This document shows positions 52,182 to 61,133 of a stretch of DNA of 64,000 nt, in pieces. Within the stretch, counting starts at the first letter, position 1. Each line of letters opens with the position of its first letter. Origin of the DNA: Cyclobacteriaceae bacterium YHN15 (GTDB lineage: Bacteria; Bacteroidota; Bacteroidia; Cytophagales; Cyclobacteriaceae); contig RKQB01000002.1 of NCBI GenBank assembly GCA_003797895.1, forward strand, positions 247,353 to 311,352, written 5' to 3'. The translations under genes and the position numbers were made by a program. Below the pieces are notes generated by a model. It did not search any database. It had not been told where the DNA came from and saw only the letters and a list, made by a program, of their open reading frames with translations.

Positions 52182-53633
52182 TTAATTTGCCCTCCAAAAG
52201 TAAGGGGTAAATAACACCAGGATGGTGAAAAGTTCTAACCTACCCAACAACATGAGGAAAGACAGGAAAATTTTTGAGAAGGGGTCAAAAAATGCAAAAT
52301 TGTCCATTGGACCTACTTTCCCTATTGCTGGACCGACATTGCCCAAGCTTGTGGCAACAGCGCCGAAAGAAGTCAACATATCATAACCCATTAATGCAAT
52401 TACAATCGAGCCCATTGTAAATATCATCAGGTAAATCAAGAGGAAGTTCATGATGTGGGTGATGATTTTTCCTGTTACTCTATCTCCATTGATCTTAAGC
52501 GGAACAACAGCCCTGGGATGCACAATTCTTTTAAATTCCAGCCAGGAATTTTTAAAAAATGTCAAATGTCTGACAAATTTGATTCCACCTGCTGTTGAAC
52601 CTGCCGATCCTCCGAAAAACAAGAGCATAAAAAACAATAGAGTGAGTCCTACATGATACCCTGTATAGTCTGCTGTGACATATCCGGTAGTTGTAATCAA
52701 TGAGATAACCTGAAATAGGGTATCCCTAAAGGACTTTTCCAAATCCTGACCGGAATAATAGTATACAGGGACAGCCAGTGCTAAAGCCAAAATGATGATA
52801 ACTGAAGCATAAGCTTTAAATTCATCAGATTTCCAGACTCTTGAAAATTTACCGGTTAATCCAAAATAAATCACCGTGAAGTTGGTCCCAGCCAAGAACA
52901 TAAAAAGGATGGCAGTATATTGAATAAAGGGTGAGGTATAAAAGGCCATGCTGGCATTTTTGGTAGAAAACCCACCTGTGGCCATAGTGGTCAGTGCGTG
53001 GTTCACCGCATCATAAAACGTCATTCCCCCAATATAGTAAAGCACACCGACAGTAAAAGTCAAGCCCATATAGACATACCACAATCTTTTGGCAGTTTCC
53101 CGTATTCTTGGATGTAATTTATCTGAGGTAGGCCCTGGAGATTCCGCAACAAACAATTCAATTCCACCAATACCCAAAAGTGGAAGAATCGCTACTGTCA
53201 AAACAATTATTCCCAACCCACCAATCCATTGCGTCATGGATCTCCAAAAAAGAACTCCTTTCGGTGTGGCTTCTATATCATTCAATATTGTGGCTCCGGT
53301 AGTGGTAAGGCCAGAAACTGTTTCAAATATGGCGTCACTGAAATTGGTAATGGTTCCGCTGAACAAGAAAGGCAACATCCCAAATATGGACATCAATAAC
53401 CAGCTTAAAGAGACGATCATGTAACCTTCTCTTTTTCTAATATTTTGGTCCTGTTTTGAAAAAGAAAAAAATAAAATCCCTCCAGTTGTAAAGGACGCAA
53501 GGGCGGCATAGAGTATGGCCTTTTCATCACCACTATCAAAAAACAGGGCAAAAGCTACTCCCGGCAGCATTAATAAAGCCAGAAGCATCAACAATGCCCC
53601 CATAATTTTACCGATTGCTTTGAAATGGATCAT
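52182..53633 (-). CDS. trkH: Trk-type potassium uptake channel subunit TrkH
   Basis: A 483-residue inner-membrane potassium channel. It has about ten hydrophobic segments and the four pore-loop repeats of the Trk/Ktr family (SGLTTTGATILNDI, TTMATGGFSTKN, SLITTTGYVTADYTG and ATSLGNVGPAIG). The ATG at 53633 lies one base after the trkA stop, in TGA-T-ATG, so the two genes are coupled. Its own stop is 2 bases from the convergent helicase stop. Confidence 0.95.
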   Translation of the reverse strand: MIHFKAIGKIMGALLMLLALLMLPGVAFALFFDSGDEKAILYAALASFTTGGILFFSFSKQDQNIRKREGYMIVSLSWLLMSIFGMLPFLFSGTITNFSDAIFETVSGLTTTGATILNDIEATPKGVLFWRSMTQWIGGLGIIVLTVAILPLLGIGGIELFVAESPGPTSDKLHPRIRETAKRLWYVYMGLTFTVGVLYYIGGMTFYDAVNHALTTMATGGFSTKNASMAFYTSPFIQYTAILFMFLAGTNFTVIYFGLTGKFSRVWKSDEFKAYASVIIILALALAVPVYYYSGQDLEKSFRDTLFQVISLITTTGYVTADYTGYHVGLTLLFFMLLFFGGSAGSTAGGIKFVRHLTFFKNSWLEFKRIVHPRAVVPLKINGDRVTGKIITHIMNFLLIYLMIFTMGSIVIALMGYDMLTSFGAVATSLGNVGPAIGKVGPMDNFAFFDPFSKIFLSFLMLLGRLELFTILVLFTPYFWRAN

Positions 53634-53634
53634 A

Positions 53635-54975
53635 TCAATGGAATAATTTCTCCAAGGCAGTTTCTGCACCGGGAAGAGCCAGGACAATTACCTTATCATC
53701 CATCTTAAGAATAAATTCACCATCCGGAATAAAAACTTCTTCTCCTCTTATAACTCCGGCGACAATTGCAGTATTTGGGAAATATAATGACTTTAGGGGG
53801 TTTTTAGTCACTCTGTTATTCTTTGTAATCATATATTGGATGATCTCAGCATCCACCCCATAGATCCCTGAAACAGCTTCCACAGTTCCTTTTCTGAAAT
53901 ATCGTGTCACCTGATTGGCGGCTACAAGTTTCTTGTTAATCAGAGAATCTACACCAATACTGTGGGAAATATGGATGTATTCCCTTGTATCCACATGGGC
54001 TATGGTTTTATAAACTCCATGGTTTTTGGCGGATAGTGAAGTGATAATATTGGTTTCTGAAGATTCAGTCAAGGAAATAAAGGCTTCCATTTCCTCTAAA
54101 CCCTCTTCAATCAAAAGATCAATATTCTTATAATCTCCATTGATAACCAATGTGTTATGTAATCTTTCTGAAAGCCATTTACAACGTTCCTTATCTTTAT
54201 GGACCAAGGTAACCCTATACTCCTCTTCCAACTTCATTGCGGTTGTATAGGCCATATCATCCCCCCCTATAATCATTACATTTTTGATGGGGACTTTTCG
54301 TTGCCCTAATAAATCAACTATAGAAGAAACTGCCTTTTTATTGGAAATAAAAAATACATGGTCATTATTCCTGATGATGGTATTTCCTCTTGGAATGATA
54401 GTCATCTGATCCCTAACAATCGCGATGATTTTGACATCCTCAAAAATGGAGTCATGTCGCATCTCGGAAATTTCTTTATTGACCAGTGAACAGCTTTGAT
54501 CTAAGGTAATTCCCACGACGTTCAATTTCCCACCTTCAAATTCAAATACATCTGTAAATGTTGAGTTCTTGATCATTCTGTATATCTCGCCACTACACAA
54601 CATGGAAGGTGAAATGAGGTTATCAATACCGAGGTTTTGGAAGTAAATTTTATTTTCCTCAGCCAAATAATCGTGGTTTCTCACCCTTGCAATCACGCGT
54701 TTGGCACCTAATTGCTTGGCCAGGATTGCAGCCAACAAATTGGTTTTTTCAGACGTGGTCACAGCCATGAACATGCTTACTCCCTTTACGTTGGCATTTT
54801 TCAATATTTCAAGGGAAGTAGCATCCCCCAATATGGTCATGACATCCAAATGGGAGGAAACATTATCCAAAACATCCTTATCCAGATCAATAAGGGTTAT
54901 GTCCTGATTTTCATAACTGAGTTGTTTGGCCAAATGGTATCCCATATCCCCTGCACCCGCTATAACAATATGCAT
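53635..54975 (-). CDS. trkA: Trk system regulatory subunit TrkA
   Basis: A 446-residue cytoplasmic regulator of the potassium channel. It contains two RCK modules: the first with the nucleotide fold HIVIAGAGDMGYHLAKQLSY at residue 2, the second with IIGGDDMAYTTAMKLEEEYR (about residues 230-250), each followed by a C-terminal ligand domain. It binds NAD(H) or ATP and gates TrkH. It is the first gene of the trkA-trkH pair. Confidence 0.95.
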   Translation of the reverse strand: MHIVIAGAGDMGYHLAKQLSYENQDITLIDLDKDVLDNVSSHLDVMTILGDATSLEILKNANVKGVSMFMAVTTSEKTNLLAAILAKQLGAKRVIARVRNHDYLAEENKIYFQNLGIDNLISPSMLCSGEIYRMIKNSTFTDVFEFEGGKLNVVGITLDQSCSLVNKEISEMRHDSIFEDVKIIAIVRDQMTIIPRGNTIIRNNDHVFFISNKKAVSSIVDLLGQRKVPIKNVMIIGGDDMAYTTAMKLEEEYRVTLVHKDKERCKWLSERLHNTLVINGDYKNIDLLIEEGLEEMEAFISLTESSETNIITSLSAKNHGVYKTIAHVDTREYIHISHSIGVDSLINKKLVAANQVTRYFRKGTVEAVSGIYGVDAEIIQYMITKNNRVTKNPLKSLYFPNTAIVAGVIRGEEVFIPDGEFILKMDDKVIVLALPGAETALEKLFH

Positions 54976-55083
54976 TTTCGATTAATAAAATGAGTGACGA
55001 AAGTTATAAAACTAAATACCCTGTCATATTGCTTGAAAAGGTAGGATGATTTCACTATATGACCAACAAAAACGCCTATAATT

Positions 55084-55743
55084 TTATTGGCAGAAGGATT
55101 GAATATACCGCTCGGTCACTTTATTGCCTAATTGAAGTGCTTCGTTCCAATCATTGCAGGCCTCAGACTTTTTATTTATTTTATAAAAACAAAATCCCCT
55201 GTTGGTCATTACGTCTGAATTTCTCGGGCTTAGTTTCAGCGCATAATTATAATCTGGTATTGCTTTGCTATGCTGATTGGTTTTTAAAAAACAATTCCCC
55301 CTGTTAAAATAATAAGCCCACACTAATGGAAAATCCTCCCCATTGATTTTGCTGTATATAATGGCCTCGGTGTATGCATTTATGGCCTCATCAAAACGGT
55401 TTTCTTTTTGTAAGAGATTGCCCAGGTAATAGGCCATTTCGTCATCTTCCTTGAAAATCTCCAATCCTTTTCTCAGCACCTGAATGACTTTTTCCTTTTT
55501 TTCTTCCACTTGGCTTCCGGCCCGGTAATAATTTAGATAAGCCGCATGAAAAGATGGATCATCTTCAATGACCTTTTCCAGAATCCTTGCAGCAGATAAA
55601 AAATTTTCATTGGCAATCATATCAACCGCTGTATTATTGATCACGAATGAATTTTCCCTTACTTCCACTTCCACTTCAAATACTTCTTGCCCAACAGATG
55701 CTTCTGCATATAGGATAAAAAATAAGAGAAATAGGTATTTCAT
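55084..55743 (-). CDS. Exported TPR repeat protein
   Basis: A 219-residue protein with a signal peptide (MKYLFLLFFILYAEASVG, then Q) when started at the ATG at 55743; a start 18 bases upstream is less good. It then has several TPR repeats (ARILEKVIEDDPSFHAAYLN, MAYYLGNLLQKENRFDEAIN, LKLSPRNSDVMTNRGFCFYK). TPR domains mediate protein contacts, so a periplasmic scaffold or assembly role is likely. It is monocistronic, 48 bases beyond the rmuC stop. Confidence 0.87.
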   Translation of the reverse strand: MKYLFLLFFILYAEASVGQEVFEVEVEVRENSFVINNTAVDMIANENFLSAARILEKVIEDDPSFHAAYLNYYRAGSQVEEKKEKVIQVLRKGLEIFKEDDEMAYYLGNLLQKENRFDEAINAYTEAIIYSKINGEDFPLVWAYYFNRGNCFLKTNQHSKAIPDYNYALKLSPRNSDVMTNRGFCFYKINKKSEACNDWNEALQLGNKVTERYIQSFCQ

Positions 55744-55791
55744 ACTGTAGATTTTAAACACAAATTAAGTGAATCTGACCAATAGGGCAAT

Positions 55792-57042
55792 TTATTCCAA
55801 TAATTTTCCCCCTTCTTCATCAGGTAATTCTTCCACTTCCTTTAACTTTCTTTGGATGACTCTTGTTCTTGTTCCCACCAAATTGTCCAAATCTGTATGG
55901 GCTTCGGATATCTTCTTTTGGGCTTTGCTGATAAGTTCACCGAATTTATTGAATTCGGATTTGACTGCTCCCAATACTTTCCATACCTCTGAACTCCTTT
56001 GCTGAATGGCCAAGGTTCTGAATCCCATTTGTAGGCTATTGAGCATGGCAGCCAAGGTAGTGGGCCCTGTCACTACAATTTTAAAATCCCTCTGTAAAGA
56101 TTGTGCCAATTGGGAATCCCTGACCACTTCCGCATATAGACTTTCCATGGGCAAAAATAGCAGGGCAAAATCGGTGGTATAGGGTGGATGAAGGTATTTT
56201 TGGCTTATATCCTGAGCGGATTTTCTGATCGCCTTGAATAACTCATGCCTTGCACTTTCAATCAAAACCTTATCACCAATATCATAGGCATCCAATAAAC
56301 GGTAATAGGTTTCCTGTGGAAATTTGGCATCAATGGGCAAAAATACAGGCTCATTCTCCTGGCTTCCAGGCATTTTTATGGCAAATTCCACCCTCTCCGA
56401 TTGTCCTTTTTTTACAGATACATTGAAGGCATATTGTTCCGGAGAAAGGACATTTTCCAAAATCCCCTGGAGCTGGTATTCCCCCATTACCCCTCTGCTT
56501 TTTACATTGCTCAGGACACGTTTCAGGTCTCCCACTCCGGTGGCCAATGACTGCATTTCTCCCAGGCCTTTTTGTACAGCCAATAATTGTTTGCTTACCA
56601 ATTCGAAAGACTGGCCAAGCCTGGACTCCAGTGTTTTCTGAAGTTTCTCATCCACTGTTTCCCGCATCTTATCCAGTCGCTCCTCTGTAGAAGCCAACAT
56701 TCTTTCCTGTTTATTGACTAATTCCTGGAATTTTTCCCTTTGAAGTTCATTGAATTCCTGGACGTTTTGTCTGAAAAGCTGACCGAAATCTTTAAGCACT
56801 TCTGACTGGTCTTTGGCATTGGCCCGGAGTGATTCAAAGACCAATGAAAATTGCTGGATCAATCCCTGTTGAATTTCAGAACGGTTTGCCTGCATTTGTT
56901 TGCCCATCGCATCCCTGAATTCCATCAGCTCTATTTCTATTTGCCTTGAGTTTCCGGTCTTTTTTATAGATTGAAAAATCAGGTAAATAATCAAAAATAC
57001 CTGAAAACCCAGAATACTGAATAAAATGGCTTCAATCGACAT
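55792..57042 (-). CDS. rmuC: DNA recombination protein RmuC
   Basis: A 416-residue protein of the RmuC family. It has an N-terminal membrane segment (AILFSILGFQVFLIIYLIF), a long coiled coil (about residues 50-140) and the endonuclease-fold RmuC domain with FLPIDAKFPQETYYRLLDAY and LLFLPMESLYAEVVRD. RmuC limits DNA inversions and rearrangements at short repeats. The ATG at 57042 overlaps the end of the hydrolase gene by 11 bases. Confidence 0.92.
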   Translation of the reverse strand: MSIEAILFSILGFQVFLIIYLIFQSIKKTGNSRQIEIELMEFRDAMGKQMQANRSEIQQGLIQQFSLVFESLRANAKDQSEVLKDFGQLFRQNVQEFNELQREKFQELVNKQERMLASTEERLDKMRETVDEKLQKTLESRLGQSFELVSKQLLAVQKGLGEMQSLATGVGDLKRVLSNVKSRGVMGEYQLQGILENVLSPEQYAFNVSVKKGQSERVEFAIKMPGSQENEPVFLPIDAKFPQETYYRLLDAYDIGDKVLIESARHELFKAIRKSAQDISQKYLHPPYTTDFALLFLPMESLYAEVVRDSQLAQSLQRDFKIVVTGPTTLAAMLNSLQMGFRTLAIQQRSSEVWKVLGAVKSEFNKFGELISKAQKKISEAHTDLDNLVGTRTRVIQRKLKEVEELPDEEGGKLLE

Positions 57043-58051
57043 AGCTGTAAAACTTTGGAGCAGTAAAGTAATCCACATCCAATTGAATACCTAGAAAAGA
57101 CAAATAATCCAAGACAGTATCTGTCGGGATTTCTTCCATAGGTACATGTCCTGCGTTGTTATATACTTTTAGAATGGAACCTGGAATAGCCTCTTCCAAT
57201 CTTTTTGCATTATCAAGAGGAATCCAGGCATCATGGGCTCCCCACATGATCAATACAGGCATATTCAATTTGCTAAAATCAATTTCATAGGGTTTTCTAG
57301 TAGTCAAGCGGTCTATCGTTGCTTTTCTGTTGCCTTCTCTTCTAAGCAAATGATAATATCTTGCCACCTGTTCATCTGTAATTTTACTATCATCATGATA
57401 GACTTGATTCATGTTCCACCTAAAGACCCATTTTGGTGTGCATTTGAGCAAAAGTTTATTGAATATCGGATTCTGAGCTACTTTAAAAATAAATGCCCCT
57501 GAATTATAAGATTGAGATTTATTGTCTTTTGCCGCATCACGTACTCTTCCCGGAGCGCCTGAAGTGTCAATCAGATTCAGACTTAATACCCTATCGGGGT
57601 GATCAGATGCCAATTTTAAGGCCACCCCCCCTCCCATACTGTTACCTGCAATATGAAATTCAGGGATACCCAATTGATCTGCAATGGAAAGTACAAGGTT
57701 TGAATAATCTGTTATCCCGTACCGTAGTTTTTCATCGGGTCCTGTTAGTCCATGTCCCGGTAAATCCATCGAAATGGTCATAAAGTATTGGCTCAATTCC
57801 TTTTCCCATTCTTCCCAAGTATGCAATGATGAAAAACTTCCATGAATCAAAAAAATAGGTTCACCAGATCCCTTAACTTTTATATGCATATTGATGCCTT
57901 CCACATTCATGAAATGGGATTGCGCATCCATGTATTTTAAGGTTAACTTTTCTAAAGGCAAATCAGGCCGGTAAGAAAAAACCAACAGGAGTATAATTAA
58001 TGCCAAAAGAGCAAGTATAAATCTGAGAAAAATGATGAGAGACTTTTTCAT
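57032..58051 (-). CDS. Membrane-anchored alpha/beta hydrolase
   Basis: A 339-residue hydrolase with an N-terminal membrane anchor (about residues 8-26) and a single catalytic domain. The triad is visible: Ser in IAGNSMGGGVALKLAS, Asp in MWGAHDAWIPLDNA and His in NNAGHVPMEEIP; the oxyanion segment is FLIHGSFSSLHTWEEW. It probably acts on an ester or lipid at the membrane, substrate unknown. It shares an 11-base overlap with rmuC, so the two are cotranscribed, possibly without a common task. Confidence 0.9.
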   Translation of the reverse strand: MKKSLIIFLRFILALLALIILLLVFSYRPDLPLEKLTLKYMDAQSHFMNVEGINMHIKVKGSGEPIFLIHGSFSSLHTWEEWEKELSQYFMTISMDLPGHGLTGPDEKLRYGITDYSNLVLSIADQLGIPEFHIAGNSMGGGVALKLASDHPDRVLSLNLIDTSGAPGRVRDAAKDNKSQSYNSGAFIFKVAQNPIFNKLLLKCTPKWVFRWNMNQVYHDDSKITDEQVARYYHLLRREGNRKATIDRLTTRKPYEIDFSKLNMPVLIMWGAHDAWIPLDNAKRLEEAIPGSILKVYNNAGHVPMEEIPTDTVLDYLSFLGIQLDVDYFTAPKFYSYVD

Positions 58052-58071
58052 GACCCCAATATAGCTAAAAG

Positions 58072-58101
58072 AAAAAAACCTGAATGTAGGTCATTCAGGT
58101 T
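58072..58101 (-). terminator. Intrinsic terminator of the DUF4332 gene
   Basis: On the minus strand AACCTGAATG and CATTCAGGTT form a perfect 10-bp stem with a 5-base loop, followed by seven T. It lies 23 bases after the DUF4332 stop, separating it from the hydrolase-rmuC unit. Confidence 0.88.
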
Positions 58102-58124
58102 TCTCCAATTCTTCGGTCAATAAA

Positions 58125-58532
58125 TTAATGGGTAACCATGGGTTCCATTAATTTGGCCTGATTGATAAAATCTTCAATCTGGGACAAGGCTGGAACAGCT
58201 CTGGTCAATTTTTTCTGCTCATTGGTTTCAATCAACATTTTGTGAAGATTAGCAGGGTTTCTCATTTTTAATTCTTTGACAGTATCGACTCCTGTAGCTT
58301 TCAAAAGTTCAGCAAATTGGCTGGCAATACCGTTAATTCTAAAAAGGTCGGCCATATTGACCCATTTTAGAATTCTTTTTTCACTGATTCCAGTGCTTGC
58401 CGCTATATCCACACGGCCTTTTTTTGCACCGCCTTTTTCTAATAAGGATTCAACACTGGTAATTCCGGCTTTTTCCAATTTAGCTTTGTAAGCAGGGCCG
58501 ATACCTTCAATCATTGTGATCGCTTTTGGCAT
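58125..58532 (-). CDS. DUF4332 domain protein (helix-hairpin-helix)
   Basis: A 135-residue cytoplasmic protein of the DUF4332 family. The first half has MIEGIGPAYKAKLEKAGITS, a helix-hairpin-helix-like motif with the GIGP turn, and a second similar unit (RINGIASQFAELLKATGVDT). Such repeats usually bind DNA in a non-specific way or make protein contacts. It lies 29 bases after the DUF937 gene and is cotranscribed with it, ending at a strong terminator. Function is unknown. Confidence 0.88.
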   Translation of the reverse strand: MPKAITMIEGIGPAYKAKLEKAGITSVESLLEKGGAKKGRVDIAASTGISEKRILKWVNMADLFRINGIASQFAELLKATGVDTVKELKMRNPANLHKMLIETNEQKKLTRAVPALSQIEDFINQAKLMEPMVTH

Positions 58533-58561
58533 AATAATGAAATTTTAAAATTGTTTTGAGT

Positions 58562-59014
58562 TTATTTAAATAGGTTACCTAAACCTCCTTTTAATATTGA
58601 ACTTGCTTTTTCCCCAAGGGAACCACCTGCACTTTGCCCAATCATTTTAATTAAATCTGCCTGATTAAATCCACCGCTTTTACTATTGCTTAAAGTAGAA
58701 ATTATTTTTGGCAAAACAAAGGATGTTACCATTCCAGCTATTTGAGGGGATAGCCCCATTTTTGATATGTAATTTTTGGAAAGATTTCCTGCGATGGAAT
58801 CAAACAAAGGAGATTTTGAAGCACTACTTCCTGCGTTAAGCAAATTTAAAATGCCATCGAAATTTCCAGTTGAAACTTCTTTGGTCAAACTTCCCATCAA
58901 GCTATCTTTAGTTGTGGTCAAAGCTTCATTTGCCTGACTTGAATTTAGTCCAATTTGCTGTGTCAATCCGCTGATCAATTCCGGAGAAAGGTTTTTTAAT
59001 ACATCCTGTATCAT
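58562..59014 (-). CDS. DUF937-like protein
   Basis: A 150-residue protein resembling the DUF937 family, rich in Gly, Ser and Leu, with a repeating helical pattern (SPELISGLTQQIGLNSSQAN, then SPQIAGMVTSFVLPKIISTL). There is no signal peptide. DUF937 proteins are thought to form small helical bundles, but no function is established. It precedes the DUF4332 gene by 29 bases. Its upstream 200 bases are AT-rich with no clear motif for this strand. Confidence 0.78.
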   Translation of the reverse strand: MIQDVLKNLSPELISGLTQQIGLNSSQANEALTTTKDSLMGSLTKEVSTGNFDGILNLLNAGSSASKSPLFDSIAGNLSKNYISKMGLSPQIAGMVTSFVLPKIISTLSNSKSGGFNQADLIKMIGQSAGGSLGEKASSILKGGLGNLFK

Positions 59015-59185
59015 CTTATTTATGATTTTTTGATTATGGAATATAATTTATCTATTATTTGTATTGAGCAAGTGGACCAAAAAAAGAAGCTTTAAAATCA
59101 CATTCCAATTTTAGAATAATTCGATTTAAAAAAAAGAAAAATAAACTATTATTTTGTTTTGCGGATATAGGTCTCAAAAATCTTA

Positions 59186-59216
59186 CTTGTATTTTCCTGC
59201 AAAGGTCTTTACTTTG
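59186..59216 (+). promoter_or_regulatory. Probable promoter of the zinc-finger TPR gene
   Basis: CTTG (59186-59189) and TTACTTTG (59209-59216) are close to TTTG and TAnnTTTG with the usual 19-base spacing. Predicted initiation near 59223 argues against a TTG start at 59225 and in favour of a start further down. Confidence 0.45.
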
Positions 59217-59251
59217 CTTCTTAATTGAACCCAAAATTCGTGTCTATTATT

Positions 59252-60010
59252 TTGAAAACTGAATTCATTAGATTTTGTAGGTTGTTACCGTTTGCAATGC
59301 TTATCGGGCTGTTGTTTTCCTTGGATGCTGTTTCTCAGATTGGACCTACATTAGGCGGTTCTGCCAGATTGTTTAATAATGCCAAAGCTGAAATGGAAAA
59401 AGGGGATTTTGAAAAGGCAAACACTTATTTTCGTCAGATTATAGAAAGCAATCTTCCCATTTCTCCTGAAATGCCCTATTATTTTGCAGTAACATTGTAT
59501 GAATTGGGTCAGTTTGACAACAGTTTGAATTTTATCAAAAGATACCTTCAAATTAATGGTAGGGATGCTGAAAAATATGAAGAGGCAAGAGAACTTCAAA
59601 GAAAACTTCAAGAACCCATAAATGCCATATTGGCTTGTGAATTCTGTAATAATCAAGGATATCGCATTCAGACCTGCCCCACTTGTGAAGGCAAAAAACA
59701 AATCAGTCAGGCCTGTGATCTATGTAGGGGAAGAGGAATGGTTGGCTGTAACCGTTGTTTTGGTAAAGGGCTGATCACCAAAAGGAATGTTTTTAATCTG
59801 GTGGAATACCATGAATGCGACAAGTGCCATGGAGAAGGTAAGCATACCTGTCCCACTTGTGATGGTTTATTGAATGTGGTATCAGCCTGTAGGACCTGCC
59901 AAGGCCAAGGGATGGTACAGACAGAAGAGATCTGTAACCATGAGGCTCCAACAAGGCATATGTCTATGATTTTTGAAAGGATAAAAGCCTTACATGCTGC
60001 AATTGATTGA
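59252..60010 (+). CDS. Exported TPR protein with DnaJ-like zinc-finger repeats
   Basis: A secreted or periplasmic protein of about 252 residues. A TTG at 59252 gives an ideal signal peptide (KTEFIRFCRLLPFAMLIGLL, ending DAVSQ); a TTG at 59225 and an ATG at 59297 are the alternatives. Residues 35-110 form TPR-like repeats (ARLFNNAKAEMEKGDFEKAN, PYYFAVTLYELGQFDNSLNF). The C-terminal half has at least six CxxCxGxG-type units (CEFCNNQGY, CPTCEGKK, CDLCRGRG, CNRCFGKG, CDKCHGEG, CPTCDG, CRTCQGQG), the zinc-finger pattern of DnaJ, without any J domain. Such an exported Cys-rich module is unusual. Function is unknown. Confidence 0.82.
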   Translation: MKTEFIRFCRLLPFAMLIGLLFSLDAVSQIGPTLGGSARLFNNAKAEMEKGDFEKANTYFRQIIESNLPISPEMPYYFAVTLYELGQFDNSLNFIKRYLQINGRDAEKYEEARELQRKLQEPINAILACEFCNNQGYRIQTCPTCEGKKQISQACDLCRGRGMVGCNRCFGKGLITKRNVFNLVEYHECDKCHGEGKHTCPTCDGLLNVVSACRTCQGQGMVQTEEICNHEAPTRHMSMIFERIKALHAAID

Positions 60011-60019
60011 TTTGAGGCC

Positions 60020-61012
60020 CTACGATTTTATCTCAAATTTTTTATGTAAAAACTCCTTAGGATGTATCAATTGTACACCGTATTCCTTAGCTGTTTTTTC
60101 AATATTTGGTAGTACACAGTCATTATTTGCTACGGCATAATTCAGTGCCATGATATTTCCTGCAGCCGGATTAAACAATGGTAATATTTTAGACATCAAT
60201 TTAATTACAAAAGGAGGAGTAGATTTTACTTTTAAAGGCTTATCATATAAGCTTTCAAAAATACTTTTTACTTCCAATGGTGTCAAACCCTCCGGTCCTC
60301 CTACAGGAATAATTTGATTTTTTGCTTTGGGGTTGTCTAAAGTTGAAATACAAAAATCCGCAACGTTATCAATACTTACAAAGGCATTTTTCCTGTTTCC
60401 TTTGCCAATAATATTGAATACCCCTTTCTTCTCAATATCATTTTTTATCCCTGCAAAAAAATCATTGGAAAATTTAAAGGGCCTCTCGACAGTATTGACC
60501 TCAGCACCTCTAAGAGGCACCGTGCTTCCAAAGAATGGAAAATACACCTCCATAAATGCAGTGGGCTGAATGATGGTATAAGTTAGTCCTGAGAATTTCA
60601 GATGTTTTTCAACAGCTCTTTTCGATTGGCTCAAAGGAATGGTTTCGTCGCCATTGGGAAATGGATAAGCGGATACATAGATGAAATGCTTGACCCTTTC
60701 AGCTTTTGCAGCATTAATTAAGGCCATTGTACCCTCCTCATCAACCCGTTTGAAAGAATCTGTTTTGAGACGGGGGGTAGCGGTATTGGCAGAAGTAATT
60801 ACTACATCGATATCCTTTAGAGCGGGCTTAAAAGTATCAGGATTCGTGAGATCAAGTAATCTTGTCTGAATCCCCGAAACCTTCATTAAGGCTGAGGTAT
60901 CTGAATTTTCCCGGACTGTTGCAAATACAGAATGTCCGGTTCCTGATCGGGATAGTTTCTGGCAAATGGTAAACCCTAATTGGCCCGTTGCCCCAACAAT
61001 TAAGATTTTCAT
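60020..61012 (-). CDS. NmrA-type NAD(P)-binding reductase
   Basis: A 330-residue atypical short-chain dehydrogenase with the Rossmann motif ILIVGATGQLGFTICQKL (residues 3-20). The segment FIYVSAYPFPNGD lies where the active-site Tyr region of SDRs is found, but a YxxxK catalytic pair is not evident, as is usual for NmrA/HSCARG types, which sense or bind NAD(P). It is the last of three leftward genes: Crp/Fnr regulator, DsrE protein, this one. A GGCCAA-CA-TTGGCC palindrome lies about 66 bases before its start. Confidence 0.88.
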   Translation of the reverse strand: MKILIVGATGQLGFTICQKLSRSGTGHSVFATVRENSDTSALMKVSGIQTRLLDLTNPDTFKPALKDIDVVITSANTATPRLKTDSFKRVDEEGTMALINAAKAERVKHFIYVSAYPFPNGDETIPLSQSKRAVEKHLKFSGLTYTIIQPTAFMEVYFPFFGSTVPLRGAEVNTVERPFKFSNDFFAGIKNDIEKKGVFNIIGKGNRKNAFVSIDNVADFCISTLDNPKAKNQIIPVGGPEGLTPLEVKSIFESLYDKPLKVKSTPPFVIKLMSKILPLFNPAAGNIMALNYAVANNDCVLPNIEKTAKEYGVQLIHPKEFLHKKFEIKS

Positions 61013-61133
61013 AGTAGTGATTTTTTGTTTAATTTAATTAATATGTTGATTATGTGCAATTTAAAATACTTTTTTCAGGCCAACATTGGCCATATAACAG
61101 GGAAAATTAACCTACTCAATATGAATGCATAAT

